Positions 10,971 through 20,248 are shown, numbered from the stretch's first letter. The stretch is 25,000 nt of DNA from Owenia fusiformis (GCA_903813345.2 CAIIXF020000233.1:1-25000); one strand, 5' to 3'. The notes: generated by a model not told the origin, from the sequence alone. Made by a program: numbers and translations.

Positions 10971-11236
10971 ATATCAGTACAACAGCTACTAAAATGAAGA
11001 CAGATTGACCAGTAGAGATTAGGAACGTGAAACATATTCATTTTTATCCATGAATATAATAATTTATTTAAATGCAATTCCGCGTTATTCCTATCCTCAA
11101 AGATATCAGTACAACGGCTACTAAAATGAAGAAAGATTGACCAGTAGAGATTAGGATCGTGGAACATATTCATTTTTATCTGTAAATATGGATAATAATT
11201 GATTTAAATGCAATTCCGCGCTATTTCTATCCTCCA
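10971..11236 (+). repeat. 132-bp tandem duplication
   Basis: ATATCAGTACAACAGCTACT at 10971 recurs as ATATCAGTACAACGGCTACT at 11103. The two copies stay colinear through TTGACCAGTAGAGATTAGGA and AAATGCAATTCCGCG to TATCCTC, with about ten differences. The minus-strand frame across it repeats a short peptide simply because the DNA is duplicated; no protein family is evident. Confidence 0.75.
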
Positions 11237-11970
11237 GTGTTGATAGCCTAATTTCTACTGTGTCAGTCTGGTCAAAATGTTACAGTAGTATTAATAACGA
11301 GGAATACCCTTCTTATAAAGGCAATTAAATCAAGGTTCAAAAACTCCCAAAAGTAGCCCTAACACCATTTCATCATCAGCACGTCATAAACTTGACAATA
11401 TCATCGGATCTCAACAGATTTTACTCAAGTAATGTTTGGATTCTGAGATCCTTTACTCAAGATATTTTCGGATCTTTATAATATTACTCATCGATCACAT
11501 CGGGTATGATGTCCGATAACATCGGATCTTTTAGGACAGCGTTTATTTTGCTGTTCAAACGTGCTATTTTGACCTTATAATTTGACACTTAATATATTAT
11601 GCATATGACATACATTTACCAACCCAAGTATGTATGTCTCGTTATCAATAAAGCGAGTACGATTGAGAAAAACAAATCGAAAACCATCATACGTTTTACT
11701 TATCTCTTAATTTGGACATAAAAAATATATTTAAACTAAAATTAAGGGCCAATTCCGCCTGCTAGAACATCTTAGTAACGATTTTAACCATCCAAGGGAA
11801 TTGGTAGTGGCCTTATATAAGTGGCCTTATTATATTAACCTTTATTGTCCATTTTTCTTTGAGATGTCACAGTTTACCAAACATTGGATTGGCGGTATAA
11901 GCGTGTCTTATTCGGCGGTAGGTTGTATATAGTCGGGTAGACTTTCCCCTCGTGTAATCATCGTATTTAA
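11237..11970. other. non-coding DNA with recurring CGGATCT motifs
   Basis: No gene is visible. Between about 11400 and 11535 short blocks of ATCGGATCT and GAGATCC with TTTACTCAAG recur irregularly, perhaps remnants of a tandem repeat. The rest is unstructured AT-rich sequence. Confidence 0.4.
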
Positions 11971-12444
11971 TGGCCTAGTCACATAGCCCGGCCGATGAGG
12001 TTCCGATGAGCCAGCGATGCAATTTTCACCGAACTCGGCCGAACACCGGCCGGACATCCGTGGCGTTTGTTGCTTAAAACCGCATCGGTGGCAGCTCGGT
12101 GAAATTTTAACTTCGGAGTTAAATTTCACCGGGCTCTCACCGAGCTCCCTCATCGCAGCCCCATCGTAACCACATCAGAACACACGTCGGCCGGTGCACG
12201 GCCGAGTATCGGTCGGTGTCCCGTGCATCTGAGACAACCAGAGGACGAGGTTTTTTTAACGGACACCGGCCGAGCTCCGGTCGATGTGGGACAGAGCCTT
12301 GGAAAGTATAGTACCTGAAGATGTCCGGACGGAGTCCGTTCACGTCACCGAGCTCTGCTTCCGATGAGGAGAGCTCGGTGGCACCAAAAAAATCCACCGA
12401 GCTCTACCGATGCCGGACATCGGCCGGGCTATGTGACTAGGCCA
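11971..12444. mobile_element. PIF/Harbinger-type MITE
   Basis: The terminal inverted repeat starts TGGCCTAGTCACATAGCCCG and extends about 24 bp. The 3' end at 12444 reads the reverse complement. TAA flanks both sides (11968-11970, 12445-12447), the three-base TWA target duplication typical of PIF/Harbinger elements. At 474 bp with no transposase domain it is non-autonomous. It is strikingly GC-rich against its surroundings, with many CCGAGCTC- and CGGCCGATG-like blocks and an internal hairpin near 12097-12130 (GGTGAAATTTTAACT paired with AGTTAAATTTCACC). Open minus-strand frames through it are by-products of its composition. Confidence 0.75.
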
Positions 12445-12445
12445 T

Positions 12446-12682
12446 AATAGAATTAAAAATCACATTAGAAACAGCACTGCTGCCATCTTTATATCGGCCA
12501 AAAACCTGATGTTGATTATAGAGTTAGACCATATATGGAATGAGTTGTATGTACCCGAAAATGATATATCACGGGACTCTGATTTGGAAGCCATTAAAAT
12601 TTCTGAACATACTGAAACATTAATTTTAGTATGTATTAGTTTACCATTTTGTTTAAAGGAAGTTCCGCATGAAGTCCTGTAA
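12446..12682 (+). other. open segment of unknown meaning
   Basis: Just right of the MITE, one plus-strand frame stays open for 78 codons to TAA 12680-12682 and contains stretches such as LMLIIELDHIWNELYVPE and KISEHTETLILVC. There is no start codon in good context and no convincing acceptor, and the opposite strand is also open. It could be a chance frame or the end of an exon; no family is recognised. Confidence 0.15.
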
Positions 12683-12918
12683 TTTCTGAAACAGTGACAA
12701 TTTCCCCAATCAACCTCTGATATTTCGAATAAGAAATTATGATGATTACAATCACCAACTATTATAAAATGGAATGAATGATACATTTCAGAATTCTATG
12801 TGGATATTTACATATTATTAATTAAAGAAAACATAGTTCAAAATCAAAACATTTTATTACATTTGAAGTATCAGAAAGTGAAGATTTATGTAAATGCATT
12901 CTTTCAAGAAATTGTTCT

Positions 12919-12960
12919 TTATATTGTTCTATATGTTCTATATGTCCTATATGTCCTATT
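12919..12960 (+). repeat. short tandem repeat TATATGTTC/TATATGTCC
   Basis: About four imperfect units of nine to ten bases precede the LTR by some 20 bp. The retrotransposon inserted at the AT-rich edge of this block. Confidence 0.6.
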
Positions 12961-13426
12961 TATATTAATTGTATATATTGTAACGGAATTTTAAAATGTA
13001 AAATTTTTGATTTTTGATAAAGTGCTGTATTTTTGTACATTAGGTAATTATTACACTTGGAAAGTAATTTCCCATTGAGATTATTAAGATTTATAAATGT
13101 AGTATCATTTGCAGCACTTAGGTTGTACTTACAGAGGTGAAATAGTTCACATGTTTTATTTATTTGATCACGATTTTGTTTATGTTGATCGGGCAGTCTT
13201 ATCTGGCAGTCTAATTTGTAGTTGATCGGTAGTCTAACATGACACCTTTATTATTTTACTTCCTGCTTTTGATTCGATTGAATCGAAGTGAAATTAGACT
13301 AGATAGTGATTAATTACTGTTATATTTCTTGAGTCAATATTATAATCTTGCTGTATGTTCAATATTGAAGCGAAATATGGCGTAATTAAGTTGTAATTCA
13401 CAGTTGAAATCTTGTCCGAAAATCAA

Positions 13427-13434
13427 TGACGTCA
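13427..13434 (+). promoter_or_regulatory. CRE-type site TGACGTCA in LTR
   Basis: A perfect eight-base palindromic CREB/ATF consensus lies 7 bp upstream of the TATA box. It suggests that the LTR promoter could answer to CREB/ATF-type factors. The 3' LTR carries the same site at 23185-23192. Confidence 0.5.
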
Positions 13435-13441
13435 TCGGGCC

Positions 13442-13449
13442 TATATAAG
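13442..13449 (+). promoter_or_regulatory. LTR TATA box (TATATAAG)
   Basis: TATATAAG sits about 460 bp into the LTR. Transcription would be expected roughly 25-30 bp downstream, near GGCTCGTTAGTGCGATG (about 13464-13480), which would mark the start of R. The 3' LTR has the same box at 23200-23207. Confidence 0.6.
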
Positions 13450-13539
13450 TATCTCGCTGTTGAAGGCTCGTTAGTGCGATGCCAGATGTTGTCGAGGAAG
13501 GACCTCCAGAGCGGAATTTCGGGAAACAGCTAAAATCTT

Positions 13540-13764
13540 CTAAGTTTTATAGAACTTAGTCGATTTTGTGGAGTTGAAGCTATACGTTTGCAGTATACAC
13601 ATGAAGATAGAAGCTGTACCTTAGTAGAATACATCTGATGAGCCAAGCTATACGTTTGCAGTATACAAGGGCAGATTGAGGAAACTAAGTGTGCGAAACT
13701 TAGTTTATTTTTGGAACTTGGATTTTGGGAAACTTTGATGCAACTAAGTGTGTGAAACTTAGTT
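13540..13764 (+). repeat. cluster of leader hairpins
   Basis: Three stems join a CTAAGT to a following ACTTAG: 13540-13546/13553-13559, 13682-13690/13698-13706 and 13742-13749/13757-13764. The last two have loops GTGCGAA and GTGTGAA. Two more small stems, TATAC/GTATA around loop GTTTGCA, sit in the duplicated block at 13581-13597 and 13649-13665. All would lie in the transcribed leader; their role is unknown. Confidence 0.55.
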
Positions 13765-14369
13765 TATTTACCGCACTGGAAGTAAGGGAGATCTACAAGA
13801 CTGGACAAAACTTCAACAGGGTGAAGCTATCCCCAGCGCAAAGCATTAGACGTATTGTCCAGCCTTCATAGACTGAGAGGAAATGCTGACATAACTTGTG
13901 TTTGAGAAACAAGCTATTTTGATCATCAAGGAACTTAGACGATTTACAACATTATTGGACTTAGTCAGTATTTGGTGAAACATTATTTTGGACTTTGTTA
14001 TTTTTGGAGAAAGAAATATTTAACTTAGAATATTTTAACATCAGTATAACTTAGTATGAAATTAACTTAGTCAATATTTGGTGAAACATTATTTTGGGAC
14101 TTTGTTGTTTTTGGAAAGCGAAATATTGAACTTAGAATATTTTAATATCAGTATCACTTAACATTAAATTAACTTAGGCAATTTAAAAGAGCAAATATTT
14201 TCACCTGTTATATTTTTGCATATGTCGTTGTGTGCATGCTATATTTGTAGGTAGCCTTATTATTTGTGAAGAAAGCAGGCTACATGGACTTAGCAGTTGA
14301 TGCCGTGTATTAGACGTCCTTGGACTTGGTAGTTTGAAGATTGTGATAGTTTGACTTATACAACACAGA

Positions 14370-14690
14370 GAGGAGGATCCAGGACTTAGGAGTTTACTCA
14401 ACTGATAGTTTGACTTAGATTATTTCACATAATCAAAGTTGAATTATACTACAACACATTGAGGAGGATCCAGGAGATAGCCATTTACTGAGCCGATAGT
14501 TTGACTTGATGATTTCACATTATCAAAGCTGAATTATACTACAATACAGAGAAGAGGATCCAGGAGATAGCCGTTTACTGAGCAATAGTTGACAGGATCC
14601 AGGAGATAGACATTTGCAGAGCCGCTGGTTGACTTAGATGATTTCATATCATCAAACTTGAATCATACTACACTACATTGAAGAGGATCC
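14370..14690 (+). repeat. tandem array in 5' LTR, about 90-bp units
   Basis: Units contain GAGGAGGATCCAGGAGATAG, a CATTTACTGAGCCGATAGTT block, then GATGATTTCACATTATCAAA and a TGAATTATACTACAA block. Five AGGATCCAGGA cores are present here, against seven counting an AGGATTCAAGA variant in the 3' LTR. The array is in the putative leader and has no conserved reading frame. Confidence 0.75.
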
Positions 14691-15181
14691 AGGAGATTAC
14701 TATTTCAGGTTCAAGTTACAAGTACAATACAAGACTTACAAGGGTTACAACACATATGGACTTTTAATATTGGAGATACAACAGTGTTTATAGTGATCAT
14801 CAACTTTAGTTTATATGGACTCTGTATATTGTGTTATTAGTGATAAATATTAGCTTATATGGACTCTGGATATTGTTTTATTAGTGATAAATATTAGCTT
14901 ATATGGACTTTTGAGTTGAGTTTTGAGAGAGATATTAACATAGTAGCATTTTAACATTCATACTTGAAATTTAATGTACATCTTTATTTGGGCTTATAAA
15001 CGCCACAATATACTGTTTTATATTTATAGTTAATTGTATATGTCTGTTTAATTCTTTAGGGACAATCGCACATTTAACGTGTGCCGTGTAACTCACCAAG
15101 TAAACACCGTTTACTAAACAGTGGGCCTATTATAAGCCACGCTACCACGTATATCCACAAAAATAGGCCAAACTGTTACAT

Positions 15182-15200
15182 TGGTGGCAGCGGTGGGATT
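15182..15200 (+). other. primer binding site for tRNA-Leu
   Basis: TGGTGGCAGCGGTGGGATT is complementary over 19 bases to the 3' end of a common animal tRNA-Leu (from memory, ...AATCCCACCGCTGCCA plus the added CCA). It starts one base after the LTR. It would prime minus-strand DNA synthesis. Confidence 0.85.
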
Positions 15201-15248
15201 GACTGTTTCTGAGGAATTGAACCAGAGGCACATTATAGCACTTTAAAG

Positions 15249-18200
15249 ATGGATACAGAAGATCCAAAGTCGATAGAGAGTGGTGATCTCTCTGATACAA
15301 ATACAGACAAGTCTAAAGATGTAGAAAAGACTGTCTTTGTAAAGTTAGCTACAGACGGTGAGATAGATAATCCCATAGCCAAGGATGATACTCTTCAATA
15401 TACAGGAAGAAAGGCTACGGAACACATGGCTACAGAACTTCCAGCGATGGAAAAATGGAGGTTGCCAAGTGAGGCAGATCCAGATGAGAGACGCACTACA
15501 GTTGGTGGTGCAGAAGCAATCTACCCTAGTGATAAGACTGGGATAGAAACCGAGTTTAAGAAAGCCTGGAGTGGACAGACTACTGGTTTTTGGTCAGGCA
15601 CAGTACATGATGGTGTTTATAGTCCACAGAGTCAAACATGGGGAGCCAGACCCAAAGGAGATAGATATATGCCTCGCACCTCAACAATGATAACTACACC
15701 TGCAGAACTTAAACTTGGCATGCAGGAAAGACCAGTTGATAGAGAAATGAAAACCCATATCCATGTTATGGAAGATACCATAAACCAAAATGTGACTACC
15801 ATAAACATGATGGAGGGACAGATGTCTCATATGGAAGGACATATGTCTAACATTGGTGGAGAAGTCACACAGATCAAAGATCGTATCGGAACTTTGTCAC
15901 AAACTTTGAAGGCAGAATTTAAGGAAGAGATGAATAACTTATGTCAGACCTTACAGGTGGTATTACAAGGTCAAACTTCTCGTTCTGAGCCAGTATTACA
16001 GAGTAATGTCCGACCTTCAAGTCCTGTAATTACATTAGGATTGAATCCAGGGATTAGGACAGAGTTACCGATGAAGTCAAGTGTAACCCCTCAGAGATTA
16101 CAGTCTCAAGAAGTAGCTTCTACATTTAACCCCCAGCAAAGACTGGTCGGGGGGCGCATGGCGGCTAATAAAGAATTGCCTGTGAAACGAGATAGAGAGG
16201 TAACACCCCCAAGGTGGCCACTCAGACGTCAGAAGGGAATTGCTTCTGATGAAGATTTTCCAGGATTACCAAAGAGACCTGCATTAAAGAGTCCTCCGAC
16301 AAAAAGGAGATTTACAACTGTAGTTCCAGAAGATGACTACAGATCTGGAGAAACAAATGTTATGGAAATGCAAAGTGAAGGAGTATCTTTACCTCAGTCG
16401 GTGTATCATCCAGAGCCAATTGTTAGACATCAGTTGGATGAAGTCAAGTTGGAAGATGAAGACGCACATAATTCCAATGAACGAAGGGCTCATTATGTTG
16501 ATAATGGTGTACCACCTCTTACAAAACCGGAGCCATCAGAGACAGCATCAGATAAGATGGCTGCTATGGTTGTTCGATTAGCTGAGAAGGTACTTAGTGA
16601 TTCATCATCAAGTAATAATAGATCATCGCAGAGCAAGACAAAGATCAAGCCAGACACATACAACGGAACTACACCATGGATTGACTACAAAGCCTATTTT
16701 GCCATGTGTGTAAGTGCAAATTCATGGAGCGATGAAGAGAAGAAACAGTTTCTTGCAACTAGCCTCAGGGGTCAAGCACAACAGCTCATCTATGAGATGG
16801 ACCCTGGCTATACGTATGATGAATTGGTGTCTGCTTTAGACAAGAGGTTTGGCCCAGGAGGAAAAGCAGATGTGTACCAAGCAGAGTGGGTGAGCCGAAC
16901 ACGTAAACCAAAGGAAACACTACAGACTCTGGGTCAAGATGTCAGATGGCTGACATCATTAGCATATCCTGAGTTACCTCGGGCTGCTCAAGATCGATTG
17001 GCAAGGGAACGATTTGCTCAGGCTATCCCTGATGATGAGATTAGGCGTGCCATTCATAATAATAGCAGTGATTGTTGCACTTTAGACAAAGCCATTGAAA
17101 TTGCCATACGAGAGGAATCTTATCTTGAGTCAGAAAGGATGCGCAAAGGTTTAAAACCAAGACATAGAGATGAGAGAATTAATGTTGCTGAAGAGAAACA
17201 GGCCGAAAATGAAATTATGAAACTAGTGAAGGCATTACAGGAAATGCACAGAGACTCAACAAAGATAGTGGAAACCCAAAACAAAATGATGCAAGAAATG
17301 CACAAGGAGTCTACAGCTAATCTGATGAAAGTAATAAATGAGTTGAAAGAGATTCATGAGCCTAGAGAGAAGAAGCCTGTTGCCAGAAATATAAAATGTT
17401 ATTACTGTGACAAGTTAGGACACTATCAGTCTGATTGTTATAAAAAACAGAATGACATCAAGAAAGGCATCATCAAAGATTCTAAAGGAGAATCCACAAA
17501 TCCTGTCAAATTTCTTACACATGGAGACTTGGAGATATCCAAAAATGATAGTAGCGACACTACGATACGCAAAATTATAGCCACTGGTACTGTGTGTGGA
17601 ACGAAGGTAGAGTTCTTAGTGGATTCTGGAGCCGTCCGAACTATGATTGGCCAGCGAAGTTATATGCAGATACCAGACAGACTGAAACCCAGATTGTATC
17701 CTTCAGATAGGGTATTCATTCAAGCAAGTGGCAGTCCTATAGCAGTCTGTGGAATAATTGATGGAATAATTGAATTAGATGGTCAGGAAACACAAACATC
17801 CATTGTAGTGGCAGATATTGATCATGATGGAATTTTAGGATCTGATTTCATGACAATCACTGGTGCTGTGATAAATTATGGTGCTAAAGAATTGACATTT
17901 CCAGCAGGTCAATTTGCTGATGCTATGGCAGCTAATGTGATTGAAGATAAGATGCTGCCAACTTCTACTTCTTCAGAGAAGACATCTGCAGATACAGAGA
18001 CAGAGATTATTCAGCTTGAGGAACCTGAGGAGCCAGAGTTGCCTCCAGCACCATGTCCAACAGATGAAAGTGACAACAGTGATGATGATTTAACTGAACT
18101 CCAACTTGGAACTCCTGTGTCACAGTCGACACCTGTTGGAGTTAGATCAAGTCCCATTGGGTATTATCCAGAAAAATCGGGAGAAGAAGATGGATGGGAA

Positions 18201-20171
18201 CCTGCACCTGATGTACCATTTTGTCCGGGTTTGATCTGTGTTACACCGACGAGTGTAGTGATACCAGAGACTCCCTCTGTGAGTCAGGGAAGTACGTCCC
18301 AGGCATCGTCGAGTGACGTGCAGGGTATTCAAGACACTCCAGATTCCCAAGATGTAGAGCCTGATTTATCCCAATATCAACGAAGTTTGCAAAGTGAAGA
18401 TTTGTTTTCCAACAAATCAAGTAGCCCAGAGTTAGAGTTGAACAGGGACTCAGCAGAATGTGAGGAAGATAGCTTTACGACTTGCAGTTCTGCTCCAGAG
18501 TTGCAAGCTCAATGTTCAATACAACTCACATATAACCAAGATGATACTGAGTTACCAAATATAGGAGAGGCTAGCGGAAGTCAAGTAGTCACAAATTGCA
18601 GAGTGAAAGAGGATGTTACTATCGAACCTTACACAATGCGCTTAATAGAAGTGGAGATGCAGAAGAGCATCAATTCGTGTGAGTTGGGAATTATAGAGCC
18701 TCTTACTGATTTTGACGTAGCAAATGTAGAAGTTGTGTCCACATTGGTAGAATTAGGCCAGCAACAATTGTTTGTGGAAGTGTGGAACCATACTGAATTT
18801 GAAGAACATCTACTTGCTGGAATAACCATTGGAGAGTACAGTACCATTGAAACTGGAGTGTATCATTTGACAGATGCATCTAAATTGCCTCAAGATGATG
18901 TATGTATCTTACAAGGAGCATCTACTGGTACAGACATGAACATACCAACACTACCAGCACATTTACAGGAATTATTTGACAGAAGTTGTGAACATCTGAC
19001 GGATAATCAAAGGGAAAAGGTTAGAGTTATGCTGTGTCGAAATGCTGACATATTCGCCACAGGAGATGCTGATTTAGGACGCACTCACCTAGTTAAACAC
19101 CACATTGATACTGGTGATTCTGCCCCTATTAAGCAAATGTATCGACCCTTACCGAAAGTTAAACAAGAAGAGGTGAATAAACAGATTGAGGATATGTTGG
19201 AGAGAGAGATTATTGAGAAATCAAAAAGTCCATGGGCATCTCCAATTGTCTTGGTGAAAAAGAAAGATAATTCATGGAGGTTTTGCGTGGATTATAGGCG
19301 CCTCAACTCTGTCACCAAGAAAGATGCATTCCCTATACCACGAATAGAGGAGACCCTTAACATGATGAATGGATCAACTTACTTCTCTTGCTTGGATATG
19401 GCAAGCGGATACTGGCAATGTGAGTTAGATGAGAATGCAAAAGAGAAGTCTGCATTTGTCGTAAGAGGTGGCTTATACCAATGGGTTGTCATGCCTTTTG
19501 GGTTGGCGAATGCCCCTTCTACATTTTCAAGATTAATGGAACAAGTGTTACATGGACTCAGCTCACAGTCATCGCTCGTCTACTTGGATGACGTCATAAC
19601 ATTTTCCCCAACGTTTGATGGCTGTATGGATCGATTACAAGAAGTATTCGACAGATTCAGAGCTGCAGGTCTCCGTCTCAAACCGAGGAAGTGTTCCTTG
19701 TTCCAGAGAGAAGTTGATTATTTGGGACATGTGGTGTCGGAGAATGGGATCGCTCCAAATCCAAAGAAAGTTCAGCAGATGGCTGAGTACCCAACACCAA
19801 AGAACGTCAAGGAAGTTAGGCAATTTTTGGGTGGTGCATCATACTACAGGCGCCATGTGCAAGACTTTGCAAAAATTGCTGGTCCCTTACATGCTTTGAC
19901 GAAGAAAAACCAAAGATTTTATTGGGATGAAGATTGTCAAGTAGCATTTGACATGCTGAAACAGAAGCTTATCACAGCTCCTATATTGGCTTATCCCAGA
20001 GATGACTGCCCCTATATTCTTGATACAGATGCCAGCAACGAGTCTATTGGTGCTGTTCTTTCTCAACTTCAAGATGGAGAAGAAAGAGACTTATATACTA
20101 TGCCAGTAAGCGACTCAGTAAACAAGAAAAGAACTATTGTGTTACAAGGAGGGAGTTGCTGGCTGCAGTGA
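15249..20171 (+). CDS. gag-pol: Gag-protease-RT-RNase H polyprotein, cut short by a frameshift
   Basis: The start codon has strong context (AAGATGG) 49 bp after the primer site. Residues 1-460 form a long extension with a predicted coiled coil at about 165-235. A retrotransposon Gag capsid-like region spans about 462-640, followed by a second helical stretch (655-710) and a CCHC zinc knuckle (C717, C720, H725, C730). The aspartic protease has D792-S793-G794 and the flap-side GILGSDF at 861-867. An acidic Ser/Glu/Pro-rich spacer follows (about 893-1110), then a beta-rich segment common before Gypsy RTs (about 1112-1200). RT spans about 1284-1480 with YLDD at 1445-1448, and RNase H begins with D1594. 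A net one-base shift near 20085-20093 makes the last 24 or so residues out-of-frame and ends the product at 20171. Gag and Pol share one frame with no frameshift between them. Confidence 0.93.
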   Translation: MDTEDPKSIESGDLSDTNTDKSKDVEKTVFVKLATDGEIDNPIAKDDTLQYTGRKATEHMATELPAMEKWRLPSEADPDERRTTVGGAEAIYPSDKTGIETEFKKAWSGQTTGFWSGTVHDGVYSPQSQTWGARPKGDRYMPRTSTMITTPAELKLGMQERPVDREMKTHIHVMEDTINQNVTTINMMEGQMSHMEGHMSNIGGEVTQIKDRIGTLSQTLKAEFKEEMNNLCQTLQVVLQGQTSRSEPVLQSNVRPSSPVITLGLNPGIRTELPMKSSVTPQRLQSQEVASTFNPQQRLVGGRMAANKELPVKRDREVTPPRWPLRRQKGIASDEDFPGLPKRPALKSPPTKRRFTTVVPEDDYRSGETNVMEMQSEGVSLPQSVYHPEPIVRHQLDEVKLEDEDAHNSNERRAHYVDNGVPPLTKPEPSETASDKMAAMVVRLAEKVLSDSSSSNNRSSQSKTKIKPDTYNGTTPWIDYKAYFAMCVSANSWSDEEKKQFLATSLRGQAQQLIYEMDPGYTYDELVSALDKRFGPGGKADVYQAEWVSRTRKPKETLQTLGQDVRWLTSLAYPELPRAAQDRLARERFAQAIPDDEIRRAIHNNSSDCCTLDKAIEIAIREESYLESERMRKGLKPRHRDERINVAEEKQAENEIMKLVKALQEMHRDSTKIVETQNKMMQEMHKESTANLMKVINELKEIHEPREKKPVARNIKCYYCDKLGHYQSDCYKKQNDIKKGIIKDSKGESTNPVKFLTHGDLEISKNDSSDTTIRKIIATGTVCGTKVEFLVDSGAVRTMIGQRSYMQIPDRLKPRLYPSDRVFIQASGSPIAVCGIIDGIIELDGQETQTSIVVADIDHDGILGSDFMTITGAVINYGAKELTFPAGQFADAMAANVIEDKMLPTSTSSEKTSADTETEIIQLEEPEEPELPPAPCPTDESDNSDDDLTELQLGTPVSQSTPVGVRSSPIGYYPEKSGEEDGWEPAPDVPFCPGLICVTPTSVVIPETPSVSQGSTSQASSSDVQGIQDTPDSQDVEPDLSQYQRSLQSEDLFSNKSSSPELELNRDSAECEEDSFTTCSSAPELQAQCSIQLTYNQDDTELPNIGEASGSQVVTNCRVKEDVTIEPYTMRLIEVEMQKSINSCELGIIEPLTDFDVANVEVVSTLVELGQQQLFVEVWNHTEFEEHLLAGITIGEYSTIETGVYHLTDASKLPQDDVCILQGASTGTDMNIPTLPAHLQELFDRSCEHLTDNQREKVRVMLCRNADIFATGDADLGRTHLVKHHIDTGDSAPIKQMYRPLPKVKQEEVNKQIEDMLEREIIEKSKSPWASPIVLVKKKDNSWRFCVDYRRLNSVTKKDAFPIPRIEETLNMMNGSTYFSCLDMASGYWQCELDENAKEKSAFVVRGGLYQWVVMPFGLANAPSTFSRLMEQVLHGLSSQSSLVYLDDVITFSPTFDGCMDRLQEVFDRFRAAGLRLKPRKCSLFQREVDYLGHVVSENGIAPNPKKVQQMAEYPTPKNVKEVRQFLGGASYYRRHVQDFAKIAGPLHALTKKNQRFYWDEDCQVAFDMLKQKLITAPILAYPRDDCPYILDTDASNESIGAVLSQLQDGEERDLYTMPVSDSVNKKRTIVLQGGSCWLQ

Positions 20172-20248
20172 ACTATGTGCGCTACTTTCGACAATACCTA
20201 TATGGAGTCCACTTTAAACTCTGAACGGATCATAGTTCGCTGAGATGG
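20093..20248 (+). pseudogene. disrupted RNase H segment
   Basis: The frame used by the downstream integrase continues leftward to about 20093 and shows RNase H-like sequence, overlapping the out-of-frame tail of the upstream product. It is interrupted by TGA at 20222-20224. Two lesions, one frameshift and one nonsense, therefore lie within about 140 bp. No slippery heptamer is present at the shift, and RNase H is not a site of programmed shifting in this family, so damage or assembly error is more likely than recoding. Confidence 0.75.

Larger units (their letters stand above)
12979..15180 (+). repeat. 5' LTR (2202 bp)
   Basis: It begins TGTAAC and ends GTTACA, the terminal inverted TG...CA pair of LTRs, and is immediately followed (one base) by the primer site. 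The 3' LTR repeats it at an offset of 9758. It is unusually long. U3 would be about 490 bp if transcription starts shortly after the TATA box at 13442; the other 1.7 kb is leader-like R/U5 rich in internal repeats. These are AAGCTATACGTTTGCAGTAT twice (13577, 13645), the ACTTAG hexamer many times, a GGAACTTAG/ATTTTGG block twice, a roughly 90-bp tandem array (about 14370-14690), and two copies of a TATATGGACTCTG block near 14812-14890. Confidence 0.93.

Noticed and set aside
11908-12397. Two minus-strand frames through the GC-rich block
   Set aside because: They lie in or across the Harbinger-type MITE and reflect its low stop-codon composition.
12460-12786. Minus-strand 108-codon frame
   Set aside because: No domain or motif is recognisable, it overlaps an equally open plus-strand frame, and splice context is lacking.
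1-12978. tRNA, rRNA or CRISPR content
   Set aside because: I looked for B-box-like GGTTCGAATCC motifs and regular spaced repeats and found none that would support a call.
14201-14401. Minus-strand 66-codon frame, repeated at 23959-24159
   Set aside because: It is the same LTR sequence read backwards in both LTRs; no family features, and its duplication comes from the LTRs.
20083-20100. Programmed -1 ribosomal frameshift joining the two Pol frames
   Set aside because: There is no slippery heptamer, the site is inside RNase H and not at a gag/pol boundary, and a TGA follows in the new frame within 130 bp.
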